Positions 1 to 8,221 of a DNA stretch of 64,000 nucleotides are shown here, piece by piece. Position numbers and translations under genes: made by a program. The DNA is from DATEOR01 sp963841425 (GTDB taxonomy: Bacteria > Actinomycetota > Thermoleophilia > Gaiellales > Gaiellaceae): assembly GCA_963841425.1 (NCBI GenBank), contig CAWJCL010000002.1, forward strand, positions 372,001 through 436,000, in the 5' to 3' direction. Within the stretch, counting starts at the first letter, position 1, and every line of letters begins with the position of its first letter. Below the pieces are notes generated by a model. That model was not told where the DNA came from. It ran no database searches and saw nothing but the letters and a program-made list of their open reading frames with translations.

Positions 1-269
1 GAGACCAGCACCTCCGCCGCCTCGTCGAGATCCTCCCCGTTGGCGGCGGCGAGCGCGTAGCCGTACGCAGCCGCGACGCCGATGGCAGGCGCACCGCGGA
101 CGACCATCGTCCGGATCGCATCCGCCACCTCCTCCGCGGAGCGGCACTCCACCTCGACCTCCTCCTCGGGAAGGCGGCGCTGGTCGAGCAGGACGACCCG
201 GCCGTCCTCCAGGCGCACAATCTCCTCCGGGCGGAGGTCGACCGCCCCGCCCGCGAACCGCGGTCTCAT
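1..269 (-). CDS. mtnA: S-methyl-5-thioribose-1-phosphate isomerase, N-terminal part
   Basis: Cut by the left window edge: about 89 N-terminal residues are present. The reverse strand from the ATG at 269 gives an MRPRFAGGAVDLRPEE start followed by VVLLDQRRLPEE and the family signature RTMVVRGAPAIGVAAAYG near residues 52-70. In the methionine salvage pathway this cytosolic enzyme isomerises 5-methylthioribose-1-phosphate to the ribulose form. It is the last visible gene of a minus-strand run with ahcY upstream, which fits joint handling of SAM by-products. The 3' end of the structured RNA element at 282-445 lies 12 nt before the start codon. No strong Shine-Dalgarno sits at normal spacing; the nearest G-rich stretch is in the element's terminal stem. 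The identification rests on the N-terminal signature only. Confidence 0.85.
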   Translation of the reverse strand, partial: MRPRFAGGAVDLRPEEIVRLEDGRVVLLDQRRLPEEEVEVECRSAEEVADAIRTMVVRGAPAIGVAAAYGYALAAANGEDLDEAAEVLV

Positions 270-281
270 GGCAGGGAAGTT

Positions 282-445
282 AGTGCCCCATCCAGCAATA
301 CACGCCTGCTTCTCGCCCGCGATCACGCGGCACGTTGCTTTGTCCTCGGTCGTCCCGGTAATGGTCATTACCGGAGCTCCCTGTGTCCTTGCAGCGCTTG
401 GTGCTCGCAATCGAGAAGCGGGGCAGCATTACTGGAAGGAGCACT
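282..445 (-). ncRNA. Candidate structured RNA element, copy C (ahcY-mtnA gap)
   Basis: 164 nt on the minus strand. The core strings are GCAAGGACACAGGGAG (377-392) and CGACCGAGGACA (341-352). They enclose a 24-nt segment containing the near-perfect inverted repeat CCGGTAATG/CATTACCGG. The arms are 53 nt (5') and 59 nt (3') and pair with each other: AGTGCTCC with GGGGCACT, TCCAG with CTGGA, GCTTCTCG with CGAGAAGC. The 5' end overlaps the TAG stop of ahcY, and the 3' end is 12 nt from the mtnA start. Three further copies in this window have the same geometry. The family is not one I recognise; the assignment as RNA comes from conserved pairing with changed sequence. Confidence 0.75.
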
Positions 446-1715
446 AAGTGCCCTCGTCCCAAGAAGCCAGGTACTTCGCTTGCTCCTCGGTGAGCTTGTC
501 GATTTCGACCCCTTCTGCCTCCAGCTTCAGGCGGGCGATCTCCCGATCGATGTCCTCGGGCACGACGTACACCTTCGACTCGAGCTCGTCCGCGTGGTCG
601 ACGACGAACTCGGCCGAGAGGGCCTGGTTCGCAAAGCTCATGTCCATCACGGACGCTGGGTGCCCTTCGGCCGCGCCGAGGTTCACCAGGCGGCCGTCGG
701 CGACGAGGTAGATGCGCCGCCCGTCCCCGAGCAGGAACTCCTCCACGAGCGGGCGCGCGACGCGTGTCTCGGTCGCCATGTCCTGCAGCGCGGGGATCTC
801 GATCTCGACGTTGAAGTGGCCGGTGTTGGCCAGGATGGCTCCGTCCTTCATGCGTTCGAAATGGCGCCTGGCGAGCACGTGCTTGTCGCCGGTCGCCGTG
901 CAGAAGATGTCGCCCACCTCGGCGGCCTTCTCGCTCGAGAGCACCTCGAAACCGTCCATCAGCGCCTCGAGCGCGCGGAGCGGGTCGACCTCGGTGACGA
1001 TGACGTGGGAGCCCATGCCGCGCGCGCGCAGCGCGACACCGCGGCCGACCCAGCCGTAGCCGCAGACCACGAACCGCCGGCCGGCGAGGAGGATGTTCGT
1101 GGCGCGCACGATCCCGTCGATCGTGGACTGGCCCGTTCCGTAGCGGTTGTCGAAGAGGTGCTTCGTCTTCGCCTCGTTCACCGCCACGATGGGGAAGCCG
1201 AGCTTGCCCTCGGCTTCGAGCGCGCGCAGGCGGATGACGCCGGTCGTCGTCTCCTCCGTGCCGCCGATGATCTCGCCGAGCTGCTCGGGGCGCTTCGAAT
1301 GGAGGACGCCGATGACGTCGGCGCCGTCGTCCATCGTCATGTGCGGGTGATGGTCGACGGCCGCCGTGATGTGCGAGTAGTAGGTGTCGTCGTCCTCGCC
1401 CTTGATCGCGAACACCGGGACGCCGTAGGAGGCGACGAGCGCCGCGGCCACGTCGTCCTGGGTCGAGAGCGGGTTCGAGGCGCAGAGGAGGACCTCGGCG
1501 CCGCCGGCCTTGAGCGTGCGCGCGAGGTTCGCGGTCTCGGTCGTGACGTGCAGGCAGGCCGAGATGCGGTAGCCCTCGAGGGGCTTTTCGCGTTCGAAGC
1601 GCTCGCGGATCGAGGCGAGGACCGGCATCTGCCGGTCGGCCCATTCGACCCTCGTCACGCCCGCCGAAGCGAGCGCGAGATCGCGGACGTCGTGCTTCGG
1701 AGCGGTCGTCGCCAT
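444..1715 (-). CDS. ahcY: Adenosylhomocysteinase (S-adenosyl-L-homocysteine hydrolase)
   Basis: 423 residues. It hydrolyses S-adenosylhomocysteine to adenosine and homocysteine using bound NAD in the cytosol, closing the methyl cycle. Visible motifs are ASNPLSTQDDVAAAL near residue 80, the substrate-site stretch GGTEETTTGVIRL near 150, VNEAKTKHLFDNRYGTGQS near 180, the dinucleotide-binding VVCGYGWVGRGVALRARG near 215 and TGHFNVEI near 295. The chain ends soon after EQAKYLASWDEGT and lacks the C-terminal KPDHYRY-type tail of eukaryotic and many proteobacterial enzymes, as in the shorter archaeal and Thermotoga form. It lies 24 nt downstream of the cupin gene and is probably cotranscribed with it. 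The TAG stop is shared with the first bases of the structured RNA element before mtnA. Confidence 0.95.
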   Translation of the reverse strand: MATTAPKHDVRDLALASAGVTRVEWADRQMPVLASIRERFEREKPLEGYRISACLHVTTETANLARTLKAGGAEVLLCASNPLSTQDDVAAALVASYGVPVFAIKGEDDDTYYSHITAAVDHHPHMTMDDGADVIGVLHSKRPEQLGEIIGGTEETTTGVIRLRALEAEGKLGFPIVAVNEAKTKHLFDNRYGTGQSTIDGIVRATNILLAGRRFVVCGYGWVGRGVALRARGMGSHVIVTEVDPLRALEALMDGFEVLSSEKAAEVGDIFCTATGDKHVLARRHFERMKDGAILANTGHFNVEIEIPALQDMATETRVARPLVEEFLLGDGRRIYLVADGRLVNLGAAEGHPASVMDMSFANQALSAEFVVDHADELESKVYVVPEDIDREIARLKLEAEGVEIDKLTEEQAKYLASWDEGT

Positions 1716-1739
1716 GGCGCGAACTACTCTAGTGAAGCC

Positions 1740-2144
1740 CTAGCCGTCGGCGCGGCCGTAGCGGTCTTCGAGCCGGACGACGTCATCGGTCTCCGGCGTC
1801 GAGACCTCGAGCAGCACCGTGTCCTCGAGAGCCCGGAAGCGGTGGACGGTCCCCGCGCGGAGGTGAAAGGCGCGGCCGGGGCCGACGACCTCGACGTCCA
1901 GCGAGCCCCCGGGGTCGCCGATCTCGAACTCGCCCCGGCCGGACTGGACGTAGATCGTCTCGTCCTTCAGGCGGTGGAACTGGAGCGAGAGCTGCTCGCC
2001 CGAGCGGACGAAGATGATCTTCCCGCAGTAGCGGTCTGTCGCGGCGAAGACGAGCTCGTAGCCCCACGGCTTGTCCATCTTCTTCACCTCGACGGCGAAG
2101 CGGTCGAGGTCGAGGAGGTTCGGCGACATCTCGCTCATGTCCAC
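1740..2144 (-). CDS. Cupin-domain protein, mannose-6-phosphate isomerase type II-like
   Basis: 134 residues, a single small cupin barrel. MDKPWGYELVFAATDRYCGK near residue 24 matches the start of phosphomannose-isomerase-type cupins. The first cupin box appears as LSLQFHRLKDETIYVQSGRG and the second as AFHLRAGTVHRFRALED. The likely role is sugar-phosphate isomerisation or a regulatory cupin in nucleotide-sugar supply, because the next gene upstream is a sugar-1-phosphate nucleotidyltransferase ending 4 nt before this start. The GTG at 2144 is used as start; an ATG two codons inside is an alternative. The exact substrate cannot be told from sequence. Confidence 0.75.
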   Translation of the reverse strand: MDMSEMSPNLLDLDRFAVEVKKMDKPWGYELVFAATDRYCGKIIFVRSGEQLSLQFHRLKDETIYVQSGRGEFEIGDPGGSLDVEVVGPGRAFHLRAGTVHRFRALEDTVLLEVSTPETDDVVRLEDRYGRADG

Positions 2145-2148
2145 GGTC

Positions 2149-2856
2149 CTAACCCAACCTCCCGACGAGAGTCAAGGCCCCCTCTGAGGACATGGCCTCC
2201 TCCGCCTGCCTGAGATCCTTCGGCGTGTTCACCGTCAGCCAGAGGCCCGCGTTGCGAAACGCGCGGATACGCCCCTCGCGAGCGAGCTCCGGAAAGGTCG
2301 TTGCCTCGTGGTCGCCCCGTTCGGGCAGGCGCTCGACGGCTTCCTCGCCGAGGACGTAGACGCCGCAGCTGACCCAGTTCGGCAGCTCGGGCGCCTCGCG
2401 GAAGCCCGTAACGACGTCGTCTTCGCCGAGGTCGACGACCCCGAACGGAGACCTGAGCGGCGCCACGGCGATCGTCGCCGCCGCGCGTGTCTCCCGGTGC
2501 CGGGCGAGCATGGCGCCGAGATCGAGGTCGACGAGCTCGTCGCCGTTCAGCGCGAAGACCTCTCCCTCCTCCGCCCGGCATGCGGCCGCGAAGCGAAGCC
2601 CTCCGCCGCGTCCGAGTGGCTCGGGCTCGGGAGCCGTGGCGATCTCGGCGCCCAGGCCTGCGAGCTCGGAGGCGAAGAGATCCTCCGTCCCGGCCGAGCA
2701 GCTGACGATCACGCGCTCGACGCCTGCCGAGACGAGGAGCGCCACCTGGTAGGCCGCGAGGGGCCGGCCCGCGATCCGCACGAGCGCCTTCGGGCGTCCT
2801 TCGGCCGCCGCGCCGAGGCGCTCGGCCTTGCCGCCCGCGAGGATGATCGCCTCCAT
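2149..2856 (-). CDS. Sugar-1-phosphate nucleotidyltransferase
   Basis: 235 residues from the ATG at 2856. The NTP-transferase N-terminus MEAIILAGGKAERLG is followed by GRPKALVRIAGRPLAAYQVA, where the Lys contacts the sugar phosphate. ALNGDELVDLDL near residue 95 is the metal-binding Asp loop and GVYVLGEEAVERLPE near 165 is typical of mannose- and glucose-1-phosphate transferases. It makes an NDP-sugar in the cytosol. The start is 2 nt after the stop of the UDP-glucose dehydrogenase gene, so translation is probably coupled. A longer upstream reading frame exists but overlaps that gene and lacks homology. The sugar and nucleotide specificity are unknown; with a neighbouring PMI-like cupin, GDP-mannose or a GDP-heptose-like product is possible. 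Confidence 0.85.
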   Translation of the reverse strand: MEAIILAGGKAERLGAAAEGRPKALVRIAGRPLAAYQVALLVSAGVERVIVSCSAGTEDLFASELAGLGAEIATAPEPEPLGRGGGLRFAAACRAEEGEVFALNGDELVDLDLGAMLARHRETRAAATIAVAPLRSPFGVVDLGEDDVVTGFREAPELPNWVSCGVYVLGEEAVERLPERGDHEATTFPELAREGRIRAFRNAGLWLTVNTPKDLRQAEEAMSSEGALTLVGRLG

Positions 2857-2858
2857 CG

Positions 2859-4199
2859 CTACTGGTGGAGCTTCGTCTCGGGCTCTTCCGTCTCCGGGAG
2901 GGCGTTGAGACCGTGGGCCGCGCGCCCGATCGACTCGTAGACGAAGCCGGCGGCACGCGCCTCGACGGGATCGAGCATGTTGCGCCCGTCGACGAGAAGC
3001 GGATGGCGCATCGATTCGCGAACCTCGGGTGTAAGAAGGCCGCTCAACTCGTCCCACTCGGTCACGATGACGGCCGCGTCAGCTCCTTCGAGTGCGGCCT
3101 GGAGGTCCTCGCAAAACTCGATCCCCGCAAGCATGTGCCGGGCTTCCTCGAGCGCGATCGGATCCCAGCCGCGGACGGTTGCGCCTTCGGCGATGAGGCG
3201 GGATGCGAGAACGAGACTCGGCGCTTCGCGCATGTCGTTCGTCTTCGGCTTGAAGGCGAGGCCGAGCAGGGTGACTGTCCTCCCTTGCAGCGAGCCAAGG
3301 TGCTTGCCCAGCTTGCCCACGACTCGCCTCTTCTGGAGCTCGTTCACCTCGATCACCGCCGAGAGAAGCTGAAAGTGGTAGCCCGAGTTGGCCGCGAGCT
3401 GCTTCAACGCAGATATATCCTTCGGAAAGCAGCTGCCGCCGTAACCGATGCCCGCACGTAGGAAATGTGGCCCGAGGCGGTGATCGAGACCGACCCCACG
3501 CGCGACGGCTTCGACGTCGGCTCCGGTGACCTCGCATACGTTCGCGATCTCGTTGATGAAGCTGATGCGAGTCGCGAGAAATGCGTTCGACGCCATTTTG
3601 ATCATCTCTGCAGAGGCAACATCGCATCGGACGAGCGCTGCACCGGTGAATGTAAAGAGTGACCCGACCGCGTCGCCGTCTTCCGCTGTGAAGGAGCCGA
3701 TGACGACTCTGTCCGGCTTCATGAAGTCGTGGATTCCGCTTCCTTCAGCGAGGAACTCAGGGTTCGAGACGTAGCCGACGTGCGCAAGCCCGACGCGATC
3801 GAGACGCTTGCGTACCTGCGCCCCCGTTCCCACGGGAACCGTGCTCTTCATGACGAGGACCATCCGCTCGCGTGCGTCGCCCAGCTCCTCGACGACGCGC
3901 CAGACGCGCGAAAGGTCGGCGTCGCCCGAATGCGTTGGCGGCGTATCGACGCATACGAAGGCGATCCGCGCCCTCTCGTAGATGTCCGCCATGTCGAGCG
4001 TGTAGCGAATGCGCTCGCGGTTCGCGGCCAGGAGCTCGGGGAGCCCCGGCTCGAAGATCGGCACGCGCCCGGCCTCGAGCTCCGCGATCCTCTCGGGGAC
4101 GACGTCGCGAACCACGACCTCATGGCCGAGGTCTGCGAAACAGGCTGCGGTCACGAGGCCGACCCAGCCAGCGCCGATGACGCCGAGTGGTTCTTTCAT
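2859..4199 (-). CDS. UDP-glucose/GDP-mannose 6-dehydrogenase family protein
   Basis: 446 residues, normal family length. The N-terminal Rossmann motif GVIGAGWVGLVTAACFADL sits at residues 6-24. Further family blocks are VCVDTPPTHSGDADLSRV, MKSTVPVGTG, NPEFLAEGSGIHDFMKPDR and, at about residue 260, GIGYGGSCFPKDISAL, which holds the catalytic Cys that carries the thiohemiacetal. The C-terminal UDP-binding domain contains LLGLAFKPKTNDMREAPS. It oxidises an NDP-sugar at C6 with two NAD. UDP-glucose is the likely substrate, because a UDP-glucuronate decarboxylase is encoded at 49756-50715. It is the first gene of the nucleotide-sugar run and follows the LCP gene by 9 nt. Confidence 0.9.
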   Translation of the reverse strand: MKEPLGVIGAGWVGLVTAACFADLGHEVVVRDVVPERIAELEAGRVPIFEPGLPELLAANRERIRYTLDMADIYERARIAFVCVDTPPTHSGDADLSRVWRVVEELGDARERMVLVMKSTVPVGTGAQVRKRLDRVGLAHVGYVSNPEFLAEGSGIHDFMKPDRVVIGSFTAEDGDAVGSLFTFTGAALVRCDVASAEMIKMASNAFLATRISFINEIANVCEVTGADVEAVARGVGLDHRLGPHFLRAGIGYGGSCFPKDISALKQLAANSGYHFQLLSAVIEVNELQKRRVVGKLGKHLGSLQGRTVTLLGLAFKPKTNDMREAPSLVLASRLIAEGATVRGWDPIALEEARHMLAGIEFCEDLQAALEGADAAVIVTEWDELSGLLTPEVRESMRHPLLVDGRNMLDPVEARAAGFVYESIGRAAHGLNALPETEEPETKLHQ

Positions 4200-4208
4200 C
4201 CTCTGATC

Positions 4209-6101
4209 TTAGGTTCCGCCGAGGGGTTTCAACCCCTTCGCGATCGCCAGCATCGTTTCATTCGACATGCGGTTGAGGAGCGTGTTGATGACGTAGTAGG
4301 AGCTGCCGTTCTCGCGGAACGCGATCATGTGCAGCTTCGGCCCGTCGAAGTAGAGCCCGTAGTCGCGGCCTTTGATGCGGCGCTGGACGCTCGCCCCGTC
4401 GAGGATCGGCGGCTCGTCCCAGGCCATCTCCTGGATCCCCCAGTACTCGGCGCCCGCCGTCTCGTAGACGAGGCGCACCGCGTTGTGGTCGCCGACCCTG
4501 TACTCCCGCACCGGCTCGAGCGTGGAGAGGGTCGAGGACGCCTCGCGTACGGACGGGGTGTAGAGCTGGAAGCCCGCCTTCTTCCTGACGCTCTTCAGCT
4601 CGCCGGCCGCGACCGACTCCGTGGTGACCGCAGGCGGCTCGTGGGTCGGCGTGTTGTCGGCCGGGCCCGGCGTGAGGTCGCCGTGGAACGTCTGGCCGAC
4701 GACGACCTGCAGCATGGTCTCGAGTTGTTGCCCCGGCTGCAGCGCCTCCACCTCGCCGTCGCCGAAGAGGTCGGCCATGTGCGTGGCGGCCGCCTCTGCC
4801 CCCGCAACGGTTGGGTCGTAGAGGATCTTCGTCTTGAAGTAGTCGAACGTGTCCGCGTTGCCGCCGTTCGTGACGGGATAGCCGCGGTCGCCGAGAGCGA
4901 CCGCGGCCTGGTCGGCGGCACCCGCGACGCCGTTCCCGTTCAGGACCTCGACGCTTACCTGGGCGGGCCGCGGCCCGGTGTCCTGCTGCTGCTTCGACTT
5001 CTCGCCGAGCGCGGCCGTCGCCGCCTTCTCGGGAGCCGAGACGTCGGGGTTCATGAAGTCGTTGACCGCGTCGTCGATCGACTGCTGCGATGCGGAGAGC
5101 TCGTTGTAGCCGCTGATGTTCTCGATCTGCACCTGCTGGAAGTTCCCCGAAGGCAGGCCGTAGGCGAGGTTCGCGTACTCGTACAGCGTCGGCACGTCGA
5201 GGGTCTTGCCCCCGCCCACGCCGACCTCGACGTTCTTGGTGATCGTGTTGACGATGCCCGGGATCCTCGTCACCGACCAGTTGGCCGCGATCTGCTGCTT
5301 CATCGCCTTGACGAAGCTCTGCTGGCGGACGACGCGGTAGAGGTCGGAGTCGGTGTGGCGGAAGCGGACGTAGTCGAGCGCCTGTTTTCCGGTCAGGTGC
5401 TGGTACCCCGAGTGGAGGTCGATCGTCGCGTAGTTCTCGCCGTTCGAGTTGTCGTTGAAGTAGCGGTGGTCGACGTCGAGATAGACGCCGCCGAGCTTGT
5501 CGACGATGTCGCGGAAGCCGATGAAGTTGACCGTGATGATGTAGTTGATCGGGATGCCGGTCAGCTCCTTGACGGTCTTCAACGTCCCGCGCGGCCCGCA
5601 GTAGGTGTAGGCCTCGTTGATGCGGCCGCTGAAGGGCAGCTGGCCCGCGCAACCGGGAATCGAGACGACGAGGTCGCGCGGGAACGACATCATCGAGATG
5701 ACCCGCTTCTGCGGGTCCGCGCGCAGGAGCATGACCGTGTCCGAGCGCGAGCCGATCGAGCTCTCCGGCCCGAGGCGCTTGTCGTAGCCGATCACGAGCG
5801 CGACCGTCGGCTGGTTCGGCGTCGGCACGTCGAGGTCCTGCTGGGAGGCGATGAGTTGTGGGTCATGCGCCCGAACCGCAGCGACGCTCTGGTTGATGTA
5901 GAGCCAGGCGCCCCCGGCGAGGGCCCCCGCCGCGACGAGGACGATCATCACGAGCCAGAGGAAGAACCTGCCGAGGAGGCGGAGGGGCCCGCGGCGCCCG
6001 GCTCGGTACCGGTTGACGCCGGTGAGCGGAGAAATCGGGATCCCGCCGTGGCCGTTTCCGGCGACGTGGCCGGCTGTTCCACGCTTGAGGGTCGTTCGCA
6101 T
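4209..6101 (-). CDS. LytR-CpsA-Psr (LCP) family wall-polymer ligase with LytR_C domain
   Basis: 630 residues. A short cytoplasmic N-terminus precedes one transmembrane helix (FFLWLVMIVLVAAGALAGG, about residues 46-64). The LCP domain at about 100-300 shows IGSRSDTVMLLRADPQKR, the SFPRDLVVSIPG loop, and Arg/Asp residues in YVRFRHTDSDLYRVVRQQ that bind the polyprenyl pyrophosphate. A LytR_C domain (VSVEVLNGNGVAGAADQAA) starts near 385, and a further ~130-residue C-terminal part follows. LCP proteins transfer glycopolymers from undecaprenyl pyrophosphate onto peptidoglycan outside the membrane. The ATG at 6101 has no Shine-Dalgarno; a hairpin followed by four T residues ends 3 nt before it. Confidence 0.9.
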   Translation of the reverse strand: MRTTLKRGTAGHVAGNGHGGIPISPLTGVNRYRAGRRGPLRLLGRFFLWLVMIVLVAAGALAGGAWLYINQSVAAVRAHDPQLIASQQDLDVPTPNQPTVALVIGYDKRLGPESSIGSRSDTVMLLRADPQKRVISMMSFPRDLVVSIPGCAGQLPFSGRINEAYTYCGPRGTLKTVKELTGIPINYIITVNFIGFRDIVDKLGGVYLDVDHRYFNDNSNGENYATIDLHSGYQHLTGKQALDYVRFRHTDSDLYRVVRQQSFVKAMKQQIAANWSVTRIPGIVNTITKNVEVGVGGGKTLDVPTLYEYANLAYGLPSGNFQQVQIENISGYNELSASQQSIDDAVNDFMNPDVSAPEKAATAALGEKSKQQQDTGPRPAQVSVEVLNGNGVAGAADQAAVALGDRGYPVTNGGNADTFDYFKTKILYDPTVAGAEAAATHMADLFGDGEVEALQPGQQLETMLQVVVGQTFHGDLTPGPADNTPTHEPPAVTTESVAAGELKSVRKKAGFQLYTPSVREASSTLSTLEPVREYRVGDHNAVRLVYETAGAEYWGIQEMAWDEPPILDGASVQRRIKGRDYGLYFDGPKLHMIAFRENGSSYYVINTLLNRMSNETMLAIAKGLKPLGGT

Positions 6102-6104
6102 ATG

Positions 6105-6126
6105 AAAAGTCGCCGAAGGGGCGACT
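6105..6126 (-). terminator. Terminator-like hairpin directly before the LCP start
   Basis: On the minus strand AGTCGCC pairs with GGCGACT (7 bp, 5-nt loop) and is followed by four T residues at 6108-6105. The element ends 3 nt upstream of the LCP ATG and displaces any ribosome binding site. It could end transcription coming from the YbdK gene, act as an attenuator, or mean that the LCP mRNA starts inside the hairpin. Only the inverted repeat and T-run are seen directly. Confidence 0.45.
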
Positions 6127-6154
6127 ACAGAAGGATAGCCGAGCGCACGGCGGC

Positions 6155-6320
6155 AGAGGTCGGTTCAAGGTGGGGCCCTCGCCGTCGGAGCGCACCGGGC
6201 GGTGGGAGGCAAGGACGCAGGGAGCGCGGGTATCGAAGAGATACCAGTGCGACCGAGGACGATGCATCGCGCCGTCCGGTGTCTTCGGACGGCTCAGGTC
6301 TTCATCTTGAGACGGCCTCT
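6155..6320 (+). ncRNA. Candidate structured RNA element, copy A (YbdK-LCP gap, inverted)
   Basis: 166 nt. The core strings GCAAGGACGCAGGGAG (6209-6224) and CGACCGAGGACG (6250-6261) enclose the hairpin GGTATC-loop-GATACC. The arms are 54 and 59 nt. The 5' arm AGAGGTCGGTTCAAGGTGGG pairs with the 3' arm ending CTTGAGACGGCCTCT over about 20 positions with one mismatch, and ACCGGGCGG pairs with CCGTCCGGT nearer the core. Both flanking genes are on the minus strand, so this copy points against them, unlike the other three. A competing hairpin CCGTCCG/CGGACGG (6273-6293) would exclude the inner pairing. Its last bases overlap the TAG stop of the YbdK-like gene. Confidence 0.7.
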
Positions 6321-7440
6321 AAACCGGTCGAACCGTCTCGCTCGCGAGCCGCTCGGCGACGGCCAAGAGACTCCCGCTCTCCTCGTAGATCGCGAGCTGC
6401 TCGTCGGCCCCGGTGCCGCGCTCGAGCAACGCCTCGACGAGGTCGAGCTCGGCCGCGCAGCCCAGCTCTTCCGCAGCGCGCCTGCTCCGTTCGACGAGCT
6501 CCCGGATCGCCTCCGGAGCGGGACGCTCCGTGTCGTTCGCGAAGTCGATCAGCTTCGCGCCGAGCCCGTCGCGCGCGGCGCGCCATTTGTTCTCGGCGAT
6601 GAGCGTGATCTGCTCGGTCGGCGGCGGCTCGCCCTGGTCGAAGGCGGCGGCGAGCGTCGCGACGAGGGACTGGGTGAGCGCCACGATCGCGGCGACGGAG
6701 TCCATCCGCGTCTGCGCGTCGCAGATCCGCAGCTCGATCGTTCCGAGGCGTGGGTGCGGCCGCAGATCCCACCAGATGTAGGTGTAGTCCGCGAAGGAGT
6801 TCGTCTTGATGCCCCGGTCGACGAGGAGCTCGAACTCCTCGTACGAGGCGAAGGCCGGCGGAAGGCCGGCGCGCGGGAACGGCTCGAAGATCTTCACGCG
6901 CGTGGAAGCGAGACCGGTCGACCGTCCCTGCCAGAAGGGCGAGTTGGCCGAGAGCGCGAGCAGCTCCGGCAGGTGAGTGCGCAGGCCGTTCGCGCACGCG
7001 ATTGCCTTGTCCGGCGAATCCAGACCGACGTGCACGTGCAGGCCGAAGATGAGCTCGCGCTCGGCCACCCAGCGCATCGACTGGATCAGGTCCTGGTAGC
7101 GCGGCTCTTCGGTCACCTCCTGGTGCTCGTAGCGCGAGAACGGATGAGTTCCCGCGGAGGCGATGAGCGCGCCCGACTCGGCCGCGACGTCGCGCAGGCG
7201 GCCCCGCAGGCGGTGCAGGTCCTCCATTGCCTCGCCCACCGTGGCCGCGACGTCGGTCGCGACCTCGACGACCGACTGGAGGAGCTCCGCCTTGATCCGT
7301 TTCTCCTCACGGTCTCCCTCCAAGGCGGGCAGGATCTCGTCGATGCGCGAGACGAGCTCATGGCTCTCGGAGTTGAGGATCTGGAACTCCTCCTCGACCC
7401 CGAGGCTGAAGGGGGCGCTCTTGCCGAAGTTCTGCTCCAC
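6319..7440 (-). CDS. YbdK-type carboxylate-amine ligase (glutamate-cysteine ligase 2 family)
   Basis: 373 residues. The family signature SLGVEEEFQILNSESHELV starts at residue 12, with ELLQSVVEVAT, AGTHPF, LIFGLHVHVGLDSPDKAIA (the His-x-His metal region near 135) and GTIELRICDAQTR near 235. Members are ATP-grasp-like GCS2 enzymes. Some have weak glutamate-cysteine ligase activity, while most bacterial YbdK proteins have no settled substrate. It is transcribed towards the LCP gene, 217 nt away, with a structured RNA element between. The start is at 7440, and the divergent hydrolase begins 22 nt upstream, so the two promoters must overlap or lie within the genes. Confidence 0.85.
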   Translation of the reverse strand: MEQNFGKSAPFSLGVEEEFQILNSESHELVSRIDEILPALEGDREEKRIKAELLQSVVEVATDVAATVGEAMEDLHRLRGRLRDVAAESGALIASAGTHPFSRYEHQEVTEEPRYQDLIQSMRWVAERELIFGLHVHVGLDSPDKAIACANGLRTHLPELLALSANSPFWQGRSTGLASTRVKIFEPFPRAGLPPAFASYEEFELLVDRGIKTNSFADYTYIWWDLRPHPRLGTIELRICDAQTRMDSVAAIVALTQSLVATLAAAFDQGEPPPTEQITLIAENKWRAARDGLGAKLIDFANDTERPAPEAIRELVERSRRAAEELGCAAELDLVEALLERGTGADEQLAIYEESGSLLAVAERLASETVRPV

Positions 7441-7462
7441 GGGAGCGGCGACAATAGCGGCG

Positions 7463-8221
7463 ATGGACGTCGACGACGTGGAGGTGCAGGGGGCGCGGGT
7501 ACGCGTCCAGACGTGGGGCGACGGAACTGCGAAGCCGCTCCTCTACTGGCACGGAGGCGGGGGAGGGAGCGTGGAGACGCCTGCGCTCGCACCGCCGCTC
7601 GTGGCCGCCGGGTATGCCCTCCTCGCCGTCGACGCACCTGGCTACGGAGCCTCGCCCGCGCTCGAGCCCGAGGGGTACGCCGCCCCGAAGCTCGCCGAGC
7701 TCGCGGCCAGGCTTCTCGACGCTAGGGGCCTCGCGCCCGCAGTTTGGATCGGGTACTCCTGGGGCGCGAGCATCGGCGTGCACACGGCCGCGCGCTTCCC
7801 CGAGTCCATTCGCGCGTTGGGCCTCCTCGACGGCGGCTACCTCGTGGCCGAAGACGACCCCGACTACGAGCCGGAAACCGACTACGAGGACGAACTGGAG
7901 GAGCTCCGCCGCCGCGCGGACGAAGGCGAGAGCTGGGACGCGCAGCCGGAGGTCATCGGAGCGGCCATGGTCGCCTCACGGCTGGCTCCTTGCCCTCCGC
8001 TCTACCCAGCGATCCGGAAGAGTGGGATTCCCGTCCTTCTCGTTCACGCGACGCAACCGGCCGAACTGCGGCCGATCCGCGAACGTGCCCTCGACCGGGT
8101 CCGCAGGGGACTCCCCGAGGCTCGCATCGCGGCGATTCCGAACGCGACGCACGGCGTCCTCCAGGACAACCCCAGAGAGGTGACGCGCGTCCTGCTCGCC
8201 TGGTTGGCGGAGCTCGGCTAG
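7463..8221 (+). CDS. Alpha/beta-fold hydrolase
   Basis: 252 residues from the ATG at 7463. The oxyanion-hole motif LLYWHGGGGGS is near residue 27, AVDAPGYGAS near 55, and the nucleophile elbow GYSWGASIGVH near 98 carries the catalytic Ser. The terminal NATHGVLQDNP supplies the catalytic His. It is a cytosolic esterase or peptidase-like hydrolase of unknown substrate. It is divergent from the YbdK-like gene with a 22-nt gap. Its TAG stop lies inside the GCTAGC that was duplicated by the IS481-family insertion immediately downstream. Confidence 0.85.
   Translation: MDVDDVEVQGARVRVQTWGDGTAKPLLYWHGGGGGSVETPALAPPLVAAGYALLAVDAPGYGASPALEPEGYAAPKLAELAARLLDARGLAPAVWIGYSWGASIGVHTAARFPESIRALGLLDGGYLVAEDDPDYEPETDYEDELEELRRRADEGESWDAQPEVIGAAMVASRLAPCPPLYPAIRKSGIPVLLVHATQPAELRPIRERALDRVRRGLPEARIAAIPNATHGVLQDNPREVTRVLLAWLAELG

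Noticed and set aside
2857..3057. Longer N-terminus for the nucleotidyltransferase
   Set aside because: The extra part overlaps the UGD gene, is Arg-rich and lies before the true MEAIILAGG start.
3729..6602. 957-residue open frame on the plus strand
   Set aside because: It is antisense to the UGD and LCP genes, Arg/Asp/Val-rich without any motif, and a product of high GC.
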